DNA from: Flavonifractor sp. An10
Lineage (GTDB): Bacteria; Bacillota; Clostridia; Oscillospirales; Oscillospiraceae
NCBI RefSeq assembly: GCF_002161215.1
Contig: NZ_NFMB01000011.1
Coordinates: forward strand, 1 to 64,000
Direction: 5' to 3'
DNA: 64,000 bases
In this document: in pieces, positions 32,609-39,955 of the stretch
How the letters are laid out: each line of letters opens with the position of its first letter
Position numbering within the stretch: the stretch's first letter is position 1
The notes under the pieces: generated by a model
Database searches by the model: none
Told to the model about the DNA's origin: nothing
Seen by the model: the letters and a program-made list of their open reading frames with translations, nothing else
Translations under genes and position numbers: made by a program

Positions 32609-33673
32609 TTATGCCGCCTCGGCGTCACTCTTGACCGTGAAGCGGCGGTGCACGGAAACAGTCACATACTGCTCATAGATGTCCGGATGTTCCAGCTTCA
32701 GCCTGTTCAGATTATCCTTGTCAATACCGGGGGTCCGCACCGGATTGTAGGTGACGGTATAGTTCACCCCATCCTGCTGGCAGATGGCTTTGCAGCTTTT
32801 CCCCATTTTGGCAATGATGGCAGCCTTCAGCCGCTTCATATCTTCCTCGATTTCCTTTTTGCCTGCTTCTGCGCCTTTTTTCTGCTCTTGGAGCTGGAGA
32901 AAACGCATCAGCTTGGCCGTCAGGGGCAGGTCGAGTGATACAGCGGGGGCCTCCTTGTCAGCGGGGCCAGTGTACCGGCGCACGCTCTCGATCACGAGGT
33001 CGCCATCTTCGGTGTAAGGCGGCGGCGTTCTGGTAAGCACATGATTTTCCCAGAAATTCTGCTCCAGGAAAATCATCTCATCCTCATAGGCCAGATCTCT
33101 CTGCATATCACGGATAATGCTTTCCTGCTCGTTGTTGCCATACAGGCAGCAGAAAAAACAGCGGTCCACATCCATAACGGCCATGTAATGCCGTCCCTGG
33201 GACTCATAGTAGGCCGGAATGGTTTCCTCACCATCCAGCCACCAGTTGTCTTTGGCGTTGTAGTTTGTGGTCTTGATCTCCAGAATAGCGGTGGTGCCGT
33301 CCGGCAGTTCTACAAAGTAGTCCACATCCGCCAGCATCCAGGGATACTTCGGGTGCTGGAACATCTTTTTGATCTGATAGACCTTGTAGCCGGTCCTGTG
33401 CTGGAAGATCTTCGCCACCAGCGGTTCCAACAGGTGTCCCATCTCCAGGGCCACCCAGTTGTCCTCATGGTCCTCGACCACGGCAATGTTCAGCTTGTCA
33501 TAAAACAGATCCCGGGCCGTCCGCCACGGTGAAATGCCCAGCAGAGCTGCAACATCGCTGCCGCCAATGCCTTTCCGGCGGTAAGCAAGCCATTCTTCTT
33601 CGGACAAGCCTGCCGTATCCACCAGCACCAGGGGCTGATGCCGCTCTTTGACAGCCACACTGCCTGCCGGCAT
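32609..33673 (-). CDS. YqaJ-family (lambda-exonuclease-like) nuclease
   Basis: A 354-residue protein with the YqaJ fold: WLAYRRKGIGGSDVAALLGISPW, then GHLLEPLVAKIF, MLADVDYFVE and LEIKTTN, which supply the acidic and lysine residues of a PD-(D/E)XK active site. The C-terminus has a charged coiled coil (QEQKKGAEAGKKEIEEDMKRLKAAI). It would resect DNA ends for annealing-type recombination. ATG 33673 is preceded by GGAGGGGGTG; the frame is open further upstream. Confidence 0.85.
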   Translation of the reverse strand: MPAGSVAVKERHQPLVLVDTAGLSEEEWLAYRRKGIGGSDVAALLGISPWRTARDLFYDKLNIAVVEDHEDNWVALEMGHLLEPLVAKIFQHRTGYKVYQIKKMFQHPKYPWMLADVDYFVELPDGTTAILEIKTTNYNAKDNWWLDGEETIPAYYESQGRHYMAVMDVDRCFFCCLYGNNEQESIIRDMQRDLAYEDEMIFLEQNFWENHVLTRTPPPYTEDGDLVIESVRRYTGPADKEAPAVSLDLPLTAKLMRFLQLQEQKKGAEAGKKEIEEDMKRLKAAIIAKMGKSCKAICQQDGVNYTVTYNPVRTPGIDKDNLNRLKLEHPDIYEQYVTVSVHRRFTVKSDAEAA

Positions 33674-33675
33674 AC

Positions 33676-33831
33676 TCAACACCCCCTCCGTGTCCTGCGG
33701 GGAATGACGGGCGCCCGAATCACCGGGCAATGCTTCTGTGCGGACTGGTTCAGCTTCTGGTACTGCCGCCAGCTCTCCATCGGTTTTCTCTTACTCGTCA
33801 GAGACTCCTGACTCCGCTTTTTTACATTCAT
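33676..33831 (-). CDS. Small basic protein (51 aa)
   Basis: MNVKKRSQESLTSKRKPMESWRQY then an Arg/Pro-rich tail. Ends 2 bp before the YqaJ gene start. AAAGGCAGG precedes ATG 33831. It could be a real first gene of the operon or a leader; no family recognised. Confidence 0.4.
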   Translation of the reverse strand: MNVKKRSQESLTSKRKPMESWRQYQKLNQSAQKHCPVIRAPVIPRRTRRGC

Positions 33832-33837
33832 GTTCAT

Positions 33838-34148
33838 ACCTGCCTTTCTGTGATTTTGGTATATCCTCAAAGCCGTTCCCGGCATTTGGGCAGAAAAAAG
33901 CGAGGGTGACAGTGGGCGTAACGCCTGATGTCCATAGTTGCCTATGAACCAAAGTCATCCTCGCTGACGGGAGCAAAAGTCCCGGAAAACAAAAAAGCCA
34001 GTAATATACCGGCCCAGAGGGGCGCAGTAATACTACTGGCACAAGTACAATCTTGACTGCGTGTGCAATGCAGATTTTTCAATCCGCGGTACAGAAACTA
34101 GGTCTGTATCCCACAAGGGGAAAACGCACAAAAATCAATTACAGAAAC
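33838..34148 (-). promoter_or_regulatory. 310-nt leader of the backbone operon with tandem hairpins
   Basis: Between the promoter at 34149 and the first gene are two terminator-like hairpins on the transcribed strand. One has GCCAGTA/TACTGGC ends followed by TTTTTTG (ending near 33990). The other has AGCGAGG/CCTCGCT ends followed by TTTTTT (33897-33973). Two T-run hairpins before the first gene suggest attenuation or antisense control. No known riboswitch consensus was recognised. Confidence 0.5.
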
Positions 34149-34177
34149 AGTGTAACACAATATCTTGCGTTAGTCAA
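34149..34177 (-). promoter_or_regulatory. Promoter of the leftward backbone operon
   Basis: Read leftward: TTGACT, exactly 17 bp, TACACT. Palindromes CTATATATAG just upstream (about 34190) and CCTATATATAGG (34279-34290) may be operators. Confidence 0.75.
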
Positions 34178-34605
34178 GGAATATCATCTATATATAGTAT
34201 CTTTCTGTTGCTGAAAATGGCATTGCTCAAAAAAACTCATCAAAAGGCACAGGATTTGCAGAAATTTGGCCGCCATCTCCTATATATAGGGCGTACAGAC
34301 ATGGCATGGGACTCCGTAGCCGGTCTGCACGCTCTTTTTGTACCTTGACAAGCCCCATAACCTTTTCCATTGGAGTTATACAGGGATCGCGGACAGTGTG
34401 CGATGACCACATGGAGCCCGCCCACGATTGAAATACCGCACAGCGGGCCCTGGCAATACGCGGCGGAAAGCCCCGGCGCAGGAAATGGCCTTTGGAAGAG
34501 ACCCTACACTTCCCGATGAATTTGAATGACTTCATTGTTTTTGTTGAAAACCTTCCACTACAAATCGTAGGGGATATATGTAATTGCAAATAAAGGAGGG
34601 CAATT
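34178..34605. other. Non-coding region between the backbone promoter and xis
   Basis: No convincing gene. It holds two similar TATATATA-centred palindromes and an imperfect hairpin GCGTACAGAC/GTCTGCACGC (34291-34300 with 34323-34332) followed rightward by TCTTTTTGT. The GC-rich stretch 34400-34490 contrasts with AT-rich flanks. It could contain the element's origin or recombination-protein binding sites, but I see no iterons. Confidence 0.4.
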
Positions 34606-34806
34606 ATGGAAAAAAGAAAACCCAATGACCTTTCACCGGATCAGTGCTTGGCGGTCGATACGGAATCGCTTTGCAAACTGCTCGACTGCGGGCGGCATAC
34701 GGCCGTTCAGATCGGCGACCTGGCCCACGCCCGCATCACCATGAATTCTCGTGTCCTTTGGAGCGTTCAGCGAGTGAAGGAATATTTGTACGAGATCTCA
34801 TGCTAA
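34606..34806 (+). CDS. Excisionase-type DNA-binding protein
   Basis: A 66-residue winged-helix protein of the excisionase group: LAVDTESLCKLLDCGRHTAVQIGDLAHARITMNSRVLWSVQRVKEYLYEI. AAGGAGGGCAA precedes ATG 34606. It lies 57 bp before the integrase gene in the same direction, the usual xis-int order of Tn916-like elements; it would direct excision by bending DNA at the element end. Confidence 0.85.
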   Translation: MEKRKPNDLSPDQCLAVDTESLCKLLDCGRHTAVQIGDLAHARITMNSRVLWSVQRVKEYLYEISC

Positions 34807-34863
34807 CAGAACCTTGCCCATTCCGGGCGCAGCAACACACAAAACATCGGGAGGTATCAGCCT

Positions 34864-36093
34864 ATGCCAAAAGTTAGAAAAGACAACAAAGGCCGCAACC
34901 TGCGGCCAGGAGAAACACAACGCTCAGACGGCAGCTATATGTTTGTCTATAAGCTGGGTAAGAAGAAAAAGTACATTTATGATTTTGACCTTGCCAGCCT
35001 GCGGGCCAAAGAAAAAGTTCTCAACCGTGACAGCGAAGACGGTATTCGCACCCAGGAGGCTATGAAAATCACCCTAAATGATATGTTCAAAGTCCTCATG
35101 GATACGAAGATCCAGTTAAAGGCTTCTACACGGGCGAATTACGAATATCTTTGGAGCAACTATGTGAAGGATGAGCCGTTTGCCAACATTCCCCTGCCCA
35201 ACATCCGAAAGAGCGACATCCTGACATTTTACACGAAGCTTTTGAAAAAAGGCTTTGCGGTCAATTCCTTGGAAAGCATCAATAACCTGATTCACCCCAC
35301 GCTTGAATTGGCGGTCGATGATGACTACATCCGAAAAAATCCAAGCAAAGGCGTCTACCGCTCTCTCAAAACAGAGGGAGCCGGGGCGCCCCCGAAGAAA
35401 AGAATCGCGCTGACCATGACACAGCAGAAGAACTTCCTTCAGTTCATTTCCAAGTCACCGATGTATAGCCACTGGCTGCCTGTCATGGTCGTACTGCTCG
35501 GTACGGGAATGCGTGTTGCGGAATGTACCGGCTTAACTAAAAATGATGTGGACCTGGAGAACAACACCATCTCTGTCAATCACAACTTGATCTATCGCGT
35601 GATCGATGGGAAAGCAGGTTTTCATATCACCACCCCTAAAACAGCCAGCGGCACCCGCACTATCCCTATCCTGTATCCGCAGGTTGCTGAACAGCTCCGC
35701 ACATTGATTGAAGTCATGGACACACTCTATCCGGAAGACCTTGTGATGAATGGGTATCACGGTTTCCTTTTTAGGAATCGGGAAGGTTACTTTCTCAGTG
35801 CCCATAATATCAATCGGGCCATCCAGCGTATCTCCATCGCCTACAACGCCGAAGAAATGGATCAGGCTGAACTGGAAGATCGTGAGCCGGAACTGCTGCC
35901 GCATTTTAGCGTACATAACATGAGACACACATTCTGCACGCGGCTCTGTGAAAGCACCAACGACATCAAGTTTATCCAGCAGGTGATGGGCCACGCTGAT
36001 TTTTCCACAACTATGGATATTTATACGCATATTACGCAAGAAAACATGAGGGAAAAAGCAGAGGCAATCAAGGGTAATTTGGTGCTAATGTGA
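34864..36093 (+). CDS. int: Tyrosine integrase
   Basis: A 409-residue integrase of the Tn916 type. The N-terminal arm-binding domain (SDGSYMFVYKLGKKKKYIYDFD) is followed by a core-binding domain (residues about 70-165) and a catalytic domain with Arg217 (GTGMRVAE), Lys259 (TPKTASGTR), His351 and Arg354 (HNMRHTF), His377 (GHADFSTTMDIYTH) and nucleophile Tyr387. All catalytic residues are present, so it should be active. It is the last gene before the chromosomal lysS, marking the right end of the element. Confidence 0.95.
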   Translation: MPKVRKDNKGRNLRPGETQRSDGSYMFVYKLGKKKKYIYDFDLASLRAKEKVLNRDSEDGIRTQEAMKITLNDMFKVLMDTKIQLKASTRANYEYLWSNYVKDEPFANIPLPNIRKSDILTFYTKLLKKGFAVNSLESINNLIHPTLELAVDDDYIRKNPSKGVYRSLKTEGAGAPPKKRIALTMTQQKNFLQFISKSPMYSHWLPVMVVLLGTGMRVAECTGLTKNDVDLENNTISVNHNLIYRVIDGKAGFHITTPKTASGTRTIPILYPQVAEQLRTLIEVMDTLYPEDLVMNGYHGFLFRNREGYFLSAHNINRAIQRISIAYNAEEMDQAELEDREPELLPHFSVHNMRHTFCTRLCESTNDIKFIQQVMGHADFSTTMDIYTHITQENMREKAEAIKGNLVLM

Positions 36094-36106
36094 AAATTGC
36101 AAAAAA

Positions 36107-36139
36107 GGGCAAATCCGCATAAAAAACACGGATTTGCCC
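36107..36139 (+). terminator. Terminator after int
   Basis: GGGCAAATCCG pairs with CGGATTTGCCC, 11 bp. Confidence 0.75.
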
Positions 36140-36176
36140 TTCATTTTGGCCCGTCTGATGCCGTCTGATTTCAAGC

Positions 36177-36198
36177 AAAAGTTGTAGAAAAGTTGTAG
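36177..36198. repeat. Tandem 11-bp direct repeats near the element's right end
   Basis: AAAAGTTGTAG twice in a row, followed by TTGTA. Position between int and lysS suits arm-type integrase sites. GCCGTCTGAT is also repeated nearby (36149-36169), and the attachment core may lie in 36199-36260. Confidence 0.5.
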
Positions 36199-36263
36199 TT
36201 GTAAGCCCTTTTTACTACATCTTGTGCCGTCCGGTTTCGTCAGACACTATATATTGTGGAATT

Positions 36264-37769
36264 TTAGTCCAGAGGCTTCATTGTCGGGAACAGGATCACG
36301 TCCCGGATGGAGTCGGAGTTGGTGAGCATCATGACACAGCGGTCAATGCCGATGCCCATGCCGCCCGTGGGGGGCAAGCCGTACTCCAGGGCGTTGATGA
36401 AGTCCTCGTCCATCATGCCGGCCTCGTCGTTGCCCATCTCCCGCAGGGCCAGTTCGTGCTCGAAGCGGCCGCGCTGGTCGATGGGGTCATTGAGCTCGGA
36501 GAAGGCGTTGGCGAACTCACAGTGGTTGATGAACAGCTCAAACCGCTCGGTGAGCCGGGGATCCTTGGGGGAGCGCTTGGTCAGCGGGGAGACCTCCACC
36601 GGGTACATGGTGATGAAGGTGGGCTGCACCAGCTTCTCCTCCACCCGCTGGTCAAAGGCCTCGTACAGGGCGGTGCCCCAGGTGCGCTCACAGCCCTCCA
36701 TGTCGATGCCCTTGGCCTCCACGGCCCTGCAGGCCTCCTCGTCGTCGGAGATGGCGTCGAAGTCCACGCCCACATACTGCTTGACGGCGTCGGTCATGGT
36801 CAGGCGGGGCCAGCCAGGGGTCAGGTCGATGTCCACGCCCAGCCAGTTCACCTGGTAGGAGCCCAGGATCTCCTTGGCTGCGGTGGACAGGATGCCCTCG
36901 GCGATGTCCATCATGTCGTGGAAGTCGGCATAGGCCTCGTACAGCTCGATGGTGGTGAACTCCGGATTGTGCTTGGGATCCATGCCCTCGTTGCGGAAGA
37001 TGCGGCCGATCTCATACACCCGCTCAAAGCCGCCCACGGTGAGCCGCTTCAGGTTCAGCTCGGTGGCGATGCGCATATACATGTCGATGTCCAGGGTGTT
37101 GTGGTGGGTGATGAAGGGCCGGGCGGTGGCGCCGCCGGAGATGGTGTTGAGGACAGGGGTCTCCACCTCCAGGTAGTCCCGGTCGTCCAGATACTTGCGC
37201 ACGTGCTTGATGAAGGCGGTGCGGATCTGGAAGGTGCGGCGCACGTCCTCGTTCATGATCAGATCCACGTACCGCTGGCGGTAGCGCATCTCCTTGTCGG
37301 TGAGGCCGTGGAACTTCTCGGGCAGGGGCTGAAGAGACTTGGAGAGAAGAGTCACCTTGTGGGCCTTGACGGAGATCTCACCCCGCTTGGTCTTGAAGAC
37401 CTCGCCTTCCACGCCCACGATGTCGCCGATGTCGGTCTTCTTGAACTTGGCGAAGGCCTCCTCGCCCAGCTCGTCGATGCGGACGTAGATCTGGATGCGC
37501 CCCTTCACGTCCTGCAGATCACAGAAGATGGCCTTGCCCATGCCCCGCTTGGACATGATGCGGCCGGCGATGGAGGTCTCGGTGCCCTCCAGGGCCTCGA
37601 AGTTCTCCTTGATGTCGGCGGAGTGGTGCTTCACCACGTATTTGGTGATCTGGAAGGGATCCTGGCCGGCATCCTGGAGCTCCTTGAGCTTGGCGCGGCG
37701 GATCAGGCGCTGTTCGGACAGGGAGGGCTGCTCCTCAGGCTGGTTGACACTTCTCTCTTCAGTACTCAT
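36264..37769 (-). CDS. lysS: Lysyl-tRNA synthetase, class II
   Basis: A 501-residue LysRS: an N-terminal OB-fold anticodon domain (residues about 65-175) and a class II catalytic core with motif 2 (FRNEGMDPKHNPEFT) and motif 3 (GMGIGIDRCVMML). It charges tRNA-Lys. Twelve bases separate it from greA upstream, with which it forms an operon. Its 3' end faces the element's integrase; its coding sequence is complete. Confidence 0.97.
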   Translation of the reverse strand: MSTEERSVNQPEEQPSLSEQRLIRRAKLKELQDAGQDPFQITKYVVKHHSADIKENFEALEGTETSIAGRIMSKRGMGKAIFCDLQDVKGRIQIYVRIDELGEEAFAKFKKTDIGDIVGVEGEVFKTKRGEISVKAHKVTLLSKSLQPLPEKFHGLTDKEMRYRQRYVDLIMNEDVRRTFQIRTAFIKHVRKYLDDRDYLEVETPVLNTISGGATARPFITHHNTLDIDMYMRIATELNLKRLTVGGFERVYEIGRIFRNEGMDPKHNPEFTTIELYEAYADFHDMMDIAEGILSTAAKEILGSYQVNWLGVDIDLTPGWPRLTMTDAVKQYVGVDFDAISDDEEACRAVEAKGIDMEGCERTWGTALYEAFDQRVEEKLVQPTFITMYPVEVSPLTKRSPKDPRLTERFELFINHCEFANAFSELNDPIDQRGRFEHELALREMGNDEAGMMDEDFINALEYGLPPTGGMGIGIDRCVMMLTNSDSIRDVILFPTMKPLD

Positions 37770-37781
37770 TGTTCTGGCTCC

Positions 37782-38255
37782 TTACTTTTGAATCTCTAGG
37801 ATACGGTATCGCAAAACACCGGCCGGTGCCTCCACCTGCACCTCGTCGCCGATGGCTTTGCCCAACAGGGCTTTCCCAAAGGGGGAGTCCTCGGAAATCC
37901 GGCCGTTCATGGGGTCGGCCTCCTGAGAGCCCACCACCTGGTAGGTCTCCTCCTCCTCAAACTCCAGATCCATCACCTTGACCGTGGAGCCCAGGCGGAC
38001 GGAGTTGGGGTCGGACTCATGCTCCTCAATGACCACATAGTTGGACAGGATGTTCTCCACCTCCGCAATGCGGGAGTAGAGCTTGCCCTGCTCGTTCTTG
38101 GCCTCGTCATACTCGCTGTTCTCGGACAGATCTCCGAAGGAGCGGGCCTCCTTGATCTGGTCGGCCACTTCCTTCTCACGGACGGTTTTCAGGTAGTTGA
38201 GCTCCTGCTTGAGCTCCTCCAAGCGCTCCGCGCTCAGCTTGAATTCTTTCGCCAT
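37782..38255 (-). CDS. greA: Transcript cleavage factor GreA
   Basis: A 157-residue protein with the N-terminal coiled coil (ERLEELKQELNYLKTVREKEVADQIKEARSFGDLSENSEYDEAK) that carries the catalytic acidic tip (DLSENSEYD), and the C-terminal FKBP-like domain (SPFGKALLGKAIGDEVQVEAPAG). It rescues backtracked RNA polymerase. First gene of the greA-lysS operon. Confidence 0.97.
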   Translation of the reverse strand: MAKEFKLSAERLEELKQELNYLKTVREKEVADQIKEARSFGDLSENSEYDEAKNEQGKLYSRIAEVENILSNYVVIEEHESDPNSVRLGSTVKVMDLEFEEEETYQVVGSQEADPMNGRISEDSPFGKALLGKAIGDEVQVEAPAGVLRYRILEIQK

Positions 38256-38362
38256 GGTTGTCTGCGCACACCTTTCCTTTTTGCTTCCCGTTCTCTATTT
38301 CACGGGCCCGCCCGGGCCCGTCCAATCGTCACAATAGAAACAATCCGCCACGTTAATACGAT

Positions 38363-38391
38363 ATTATAGGTAGTTTCCATCCTCCTGTCAA
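38363..38391 (-). promoter_or_regulatory. Consensus promoter of greA-lysS
   Basis: Read leftward: TTGACA, 17 bp, TATAAT, a perfect match to the sigma-A consensus. Confidence 0.9.
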
Positions 38392-38406
38392 GTCAATTCT
38401 TTGCCG

Positions 38407-39111
38407 TCACGCGGGGAAAATCCGGATCTGCTCCGGGCGCAGGCGGCCGCACTCCCACAGCAGGGTCAGCAGCGGCAGCGGGGCCAGCCCCGGCGGCAGC
38501 GTTCCCTCCTCCGGCAGCAGGCGCAGCCCGTCCAGCTGCGGCGCCGGGCCGTACAGCCGGAGCACCGCGCCCCCGCTCTCCCCGCCCGCCGGGCCGAAGC
38601 AGGCCGTCACGTCCGCCGCCGTCCCCGGCGGCAGCACCGCCGCGCCGTACTCCTCCCGCAGCCAGGCCGCCAGTTCCTCCCCCTCGCCGGGCACATCCAC
38701 CACCAGGCGGCGCACCTGGGGGCACAGGGCCTCCGCCGCCGCGAACAGGGGGCGGCTCACCCGCTGCCCCGCCAGGGCCACCGTGGCCTGGGCGCGCAGG
38801 ATCCGGGCCCGGCGGAGGGCCGCCAGGGCCAGGGGGACGGCCATGGCCTGGCAGAAAGGCTCTGTCTCCACCGGGCGCAGCCCGGCGGCCTCCAGCACCG
38901 GCCAGCAGGGGAAATCCTCCGCCGCCAGCACCCGCCGCACCCCAGCCCGGGCCAGGGCCGCCGCGGCCCGCTCCGTCCTCCGGCGAAGCCTGGCATCCCG
39001 CAGGCCGGGCGGCGCGGGCACGCCCGCCCGCAGGGCGGGCATGCCCCATACCGCCCCCTCCTCCAGCGCCGGCCTGCGGCCCTTCCGCGCCTCCAGCGCC
39101 ACAATTCCCAC
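38407..39111 (-). CDS. Uncharacterised GC-rich protein (234 aa)
   Basis: Very Ala/Leu/Arg-rich. Reading frame VGIVALEARKGRRPALEEGAVWGMPALRAGVP, a middle segment ARAGVRRVLAAEDFPCWPVLEAAGL and a Rossmann-like LCPQVRRLVVDVPGEGEELAAWLREEYGAAVLPPG with ACFGPAGG. It looks like a soluble alpha/beta protein; no family recognised. Several frames are open here because of GC content. This one is preferred for its alternation of hydrophobic and polar residues and a GAGGTGG site before GTG 39111. The exact start is uncertain. Confidence 0.5.
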   Translation of the reverse strand: MGIVALEARKGRRPALEEGAVWGMPALRAGVPAPPGLRDARLRRRTERAAAALARAGVRRVLAAEDFPCWPVLEAAGLRPVETEPFCQAMAVPLALAALRRARILRAQATVALAGQRVSRPLFAAAEALCPQVRRLVVDVPGEGEELAAWLREEYGAAVLPPGTAADVTACFGPAGGESGGAVLRLYGPAPQLDGLRLLPEEGTLPPGLAPLPLLTLLWECGRLRPEQIRIFPA

Positions 39112-39224
39112 CAAGTCCACCACCTCGGATACAGGATATGCGTCAGGGGCCGGTTTATGCCGGAGGGAAAACCGGAGGCATCGGGAGCGGATGCTCCCGG
39201 TGCCTCCGGTTCTCAGGAAAAGCC

Positions 39225-39644
39225 TCAGTGCCCCCGGCGCTTCTCCTTTTTCTTCTCCTGGCGGAGCTGAAATTTCCGCTCCGCCTCCGCCGCGTCCCGA
39301 TGGCGGCTCTGTGCCTGACGCGCCTGCTTCCGCTCCTCCCGCTGGAGCTGGAGGGCCTGCTGGGCCCTGGTACCCACCCCCCGCTGCTCCGCCGCGGCCC
39401 GGGCCTGCCGCTGAGCCCGCTTGGGGCTGAGCCGTCCGGCCTCCCGCCGCTCCAGAGCCACCGCCGGGCTGAACGCCAGGGTGCGCCACGACGTCAGCAG
39501 CCACTGATACACCTCTCCGTCCCGGGGCTCGGCGCCGAACACCTGCCGGCACACCGTCAGGCACCCGGCCTCCTCCCGCTCGTAGACGGCCACCCAGAAG
39601 GGCGCTTCAAAGCAGACCGTCAGTCTCGCGCAGTCACATTCCAT
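39225..39644 (-). CDS. yjdF: YjdF family protein
   Basis: A 139-residue protein with the YjdF (DUF2992) pattern. The N-terminal part is LTVCFEAPFWVAVYEREEAGCLTVCRQVFGAEPRDGEVY, followed by PKRAQRQARAA, GVGTRAQQALQLQREERK and a highly charged tail ending RKFQLRQEKKKEKRRGH. Function is unknown; in Firmicutes the gene often follows the yjdF RNA motif, which binds aromatic nitrogen compounds. AAGGAGGA precedes the ATG. Confidence 0.9.
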   Translation of the reverse strand: MECDCARLTVCFEAPFWVAVYEREEAGCLTVCRQVFGAEPRDGEVYQWLLTSWRTLAFSPAVALERREAGRLSPKRAQRQARAAAEQRGVGTRAQQALQLQREERKQARQAQSRHRDAAEAERKFQLRQEKKKEKRRGH

Positions 39645-39659
39645 ATGCAGTTGTCCTCC

Positions 39660-39785
39660 TTAAATATAGATACTGCGCGGAGCGCGGACAACCAAGGAGG
39701 CAGGTTACTGACGGCTCATGGGGCTGGGACTCGCCCCGCCGCGCCCGGACTACCAACCGGGCCGTGTTTTTCGCTTCGCGGGGCC
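39660..39785 (-). ncRNA. Structured leader of yjdF, candidate riboswitch
   Basis: On the transcribed strand GCCCGG-TTGGTAGT-CCGGGC is a perfect hairpin, followed by a GGGGC-GAGTCCCA-GCCCC hairpin inside a CGGC/GCCG stem, then CAGTAACCTGCC and TTAAGGAGG. ACGGC and GCCGT could close the whole domain. I cannot match it base by base to the yjdF motif; the proposal rests on gene identity and visible folding. Confidence 0.4.
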
Positions 39786-39814
39786 ATGGTACCACGCCCG
39801 CCCCGCCCCGTCAA
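39786..39814 (-). promoter_or_regulatory. Candidate yjdF promoter
   Basis: Read leftward: TTGACG, 17 bp, TACCAT. It puts the transcript start just before the structured leader. Confidence 0.45.
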
Positions 39815-39832
39815 TCCCTACCGACATCCTTC

Positions 39833-39908
39833 TTTACAATTTCTTACCCGTTTTTTGCAATCCTTTACCGGGGGCTGATAGCGGCATGGGGCAGAATTCC
39901 GCTATGAT
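39833..39908 (+). promoter_or_regulatory. Pho-box-like repeats and -10 of the alkaline phosphatase gene
   Basis: TTTACA (39833), TTACCC (39844) and TTGCAA (39855) recur at exactly 11-bp steps, with TTTACC at 39864. The -10 is TATGAT (39903-39908) without a good -35. This resembles a PhoP-activated promoter. Confidence 0.5.
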
Positions 39909-39955
39909 CTTCACGGTTTCAACCAGTCTAACAACAAACTTTGGAGGAATTGAGC

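Noticed and set aside
33791-34042. Leftward frame of 83 codons in the backbone leader
   Set aside because: Runs through both hairpins, has no ribosome-binding site and a composition unlike its neighbours.
36222-37799. Rightward open frame of 525 codons opposite lysS
   Set aside because: Shadow of lysS, same composition pattern.
39690-39790. Possible tRNA-like fold before yjdF
   Set aside because: No acceptor stem, anticodon loop or TTCRA motif could be fitted; treated as a leader RNA.
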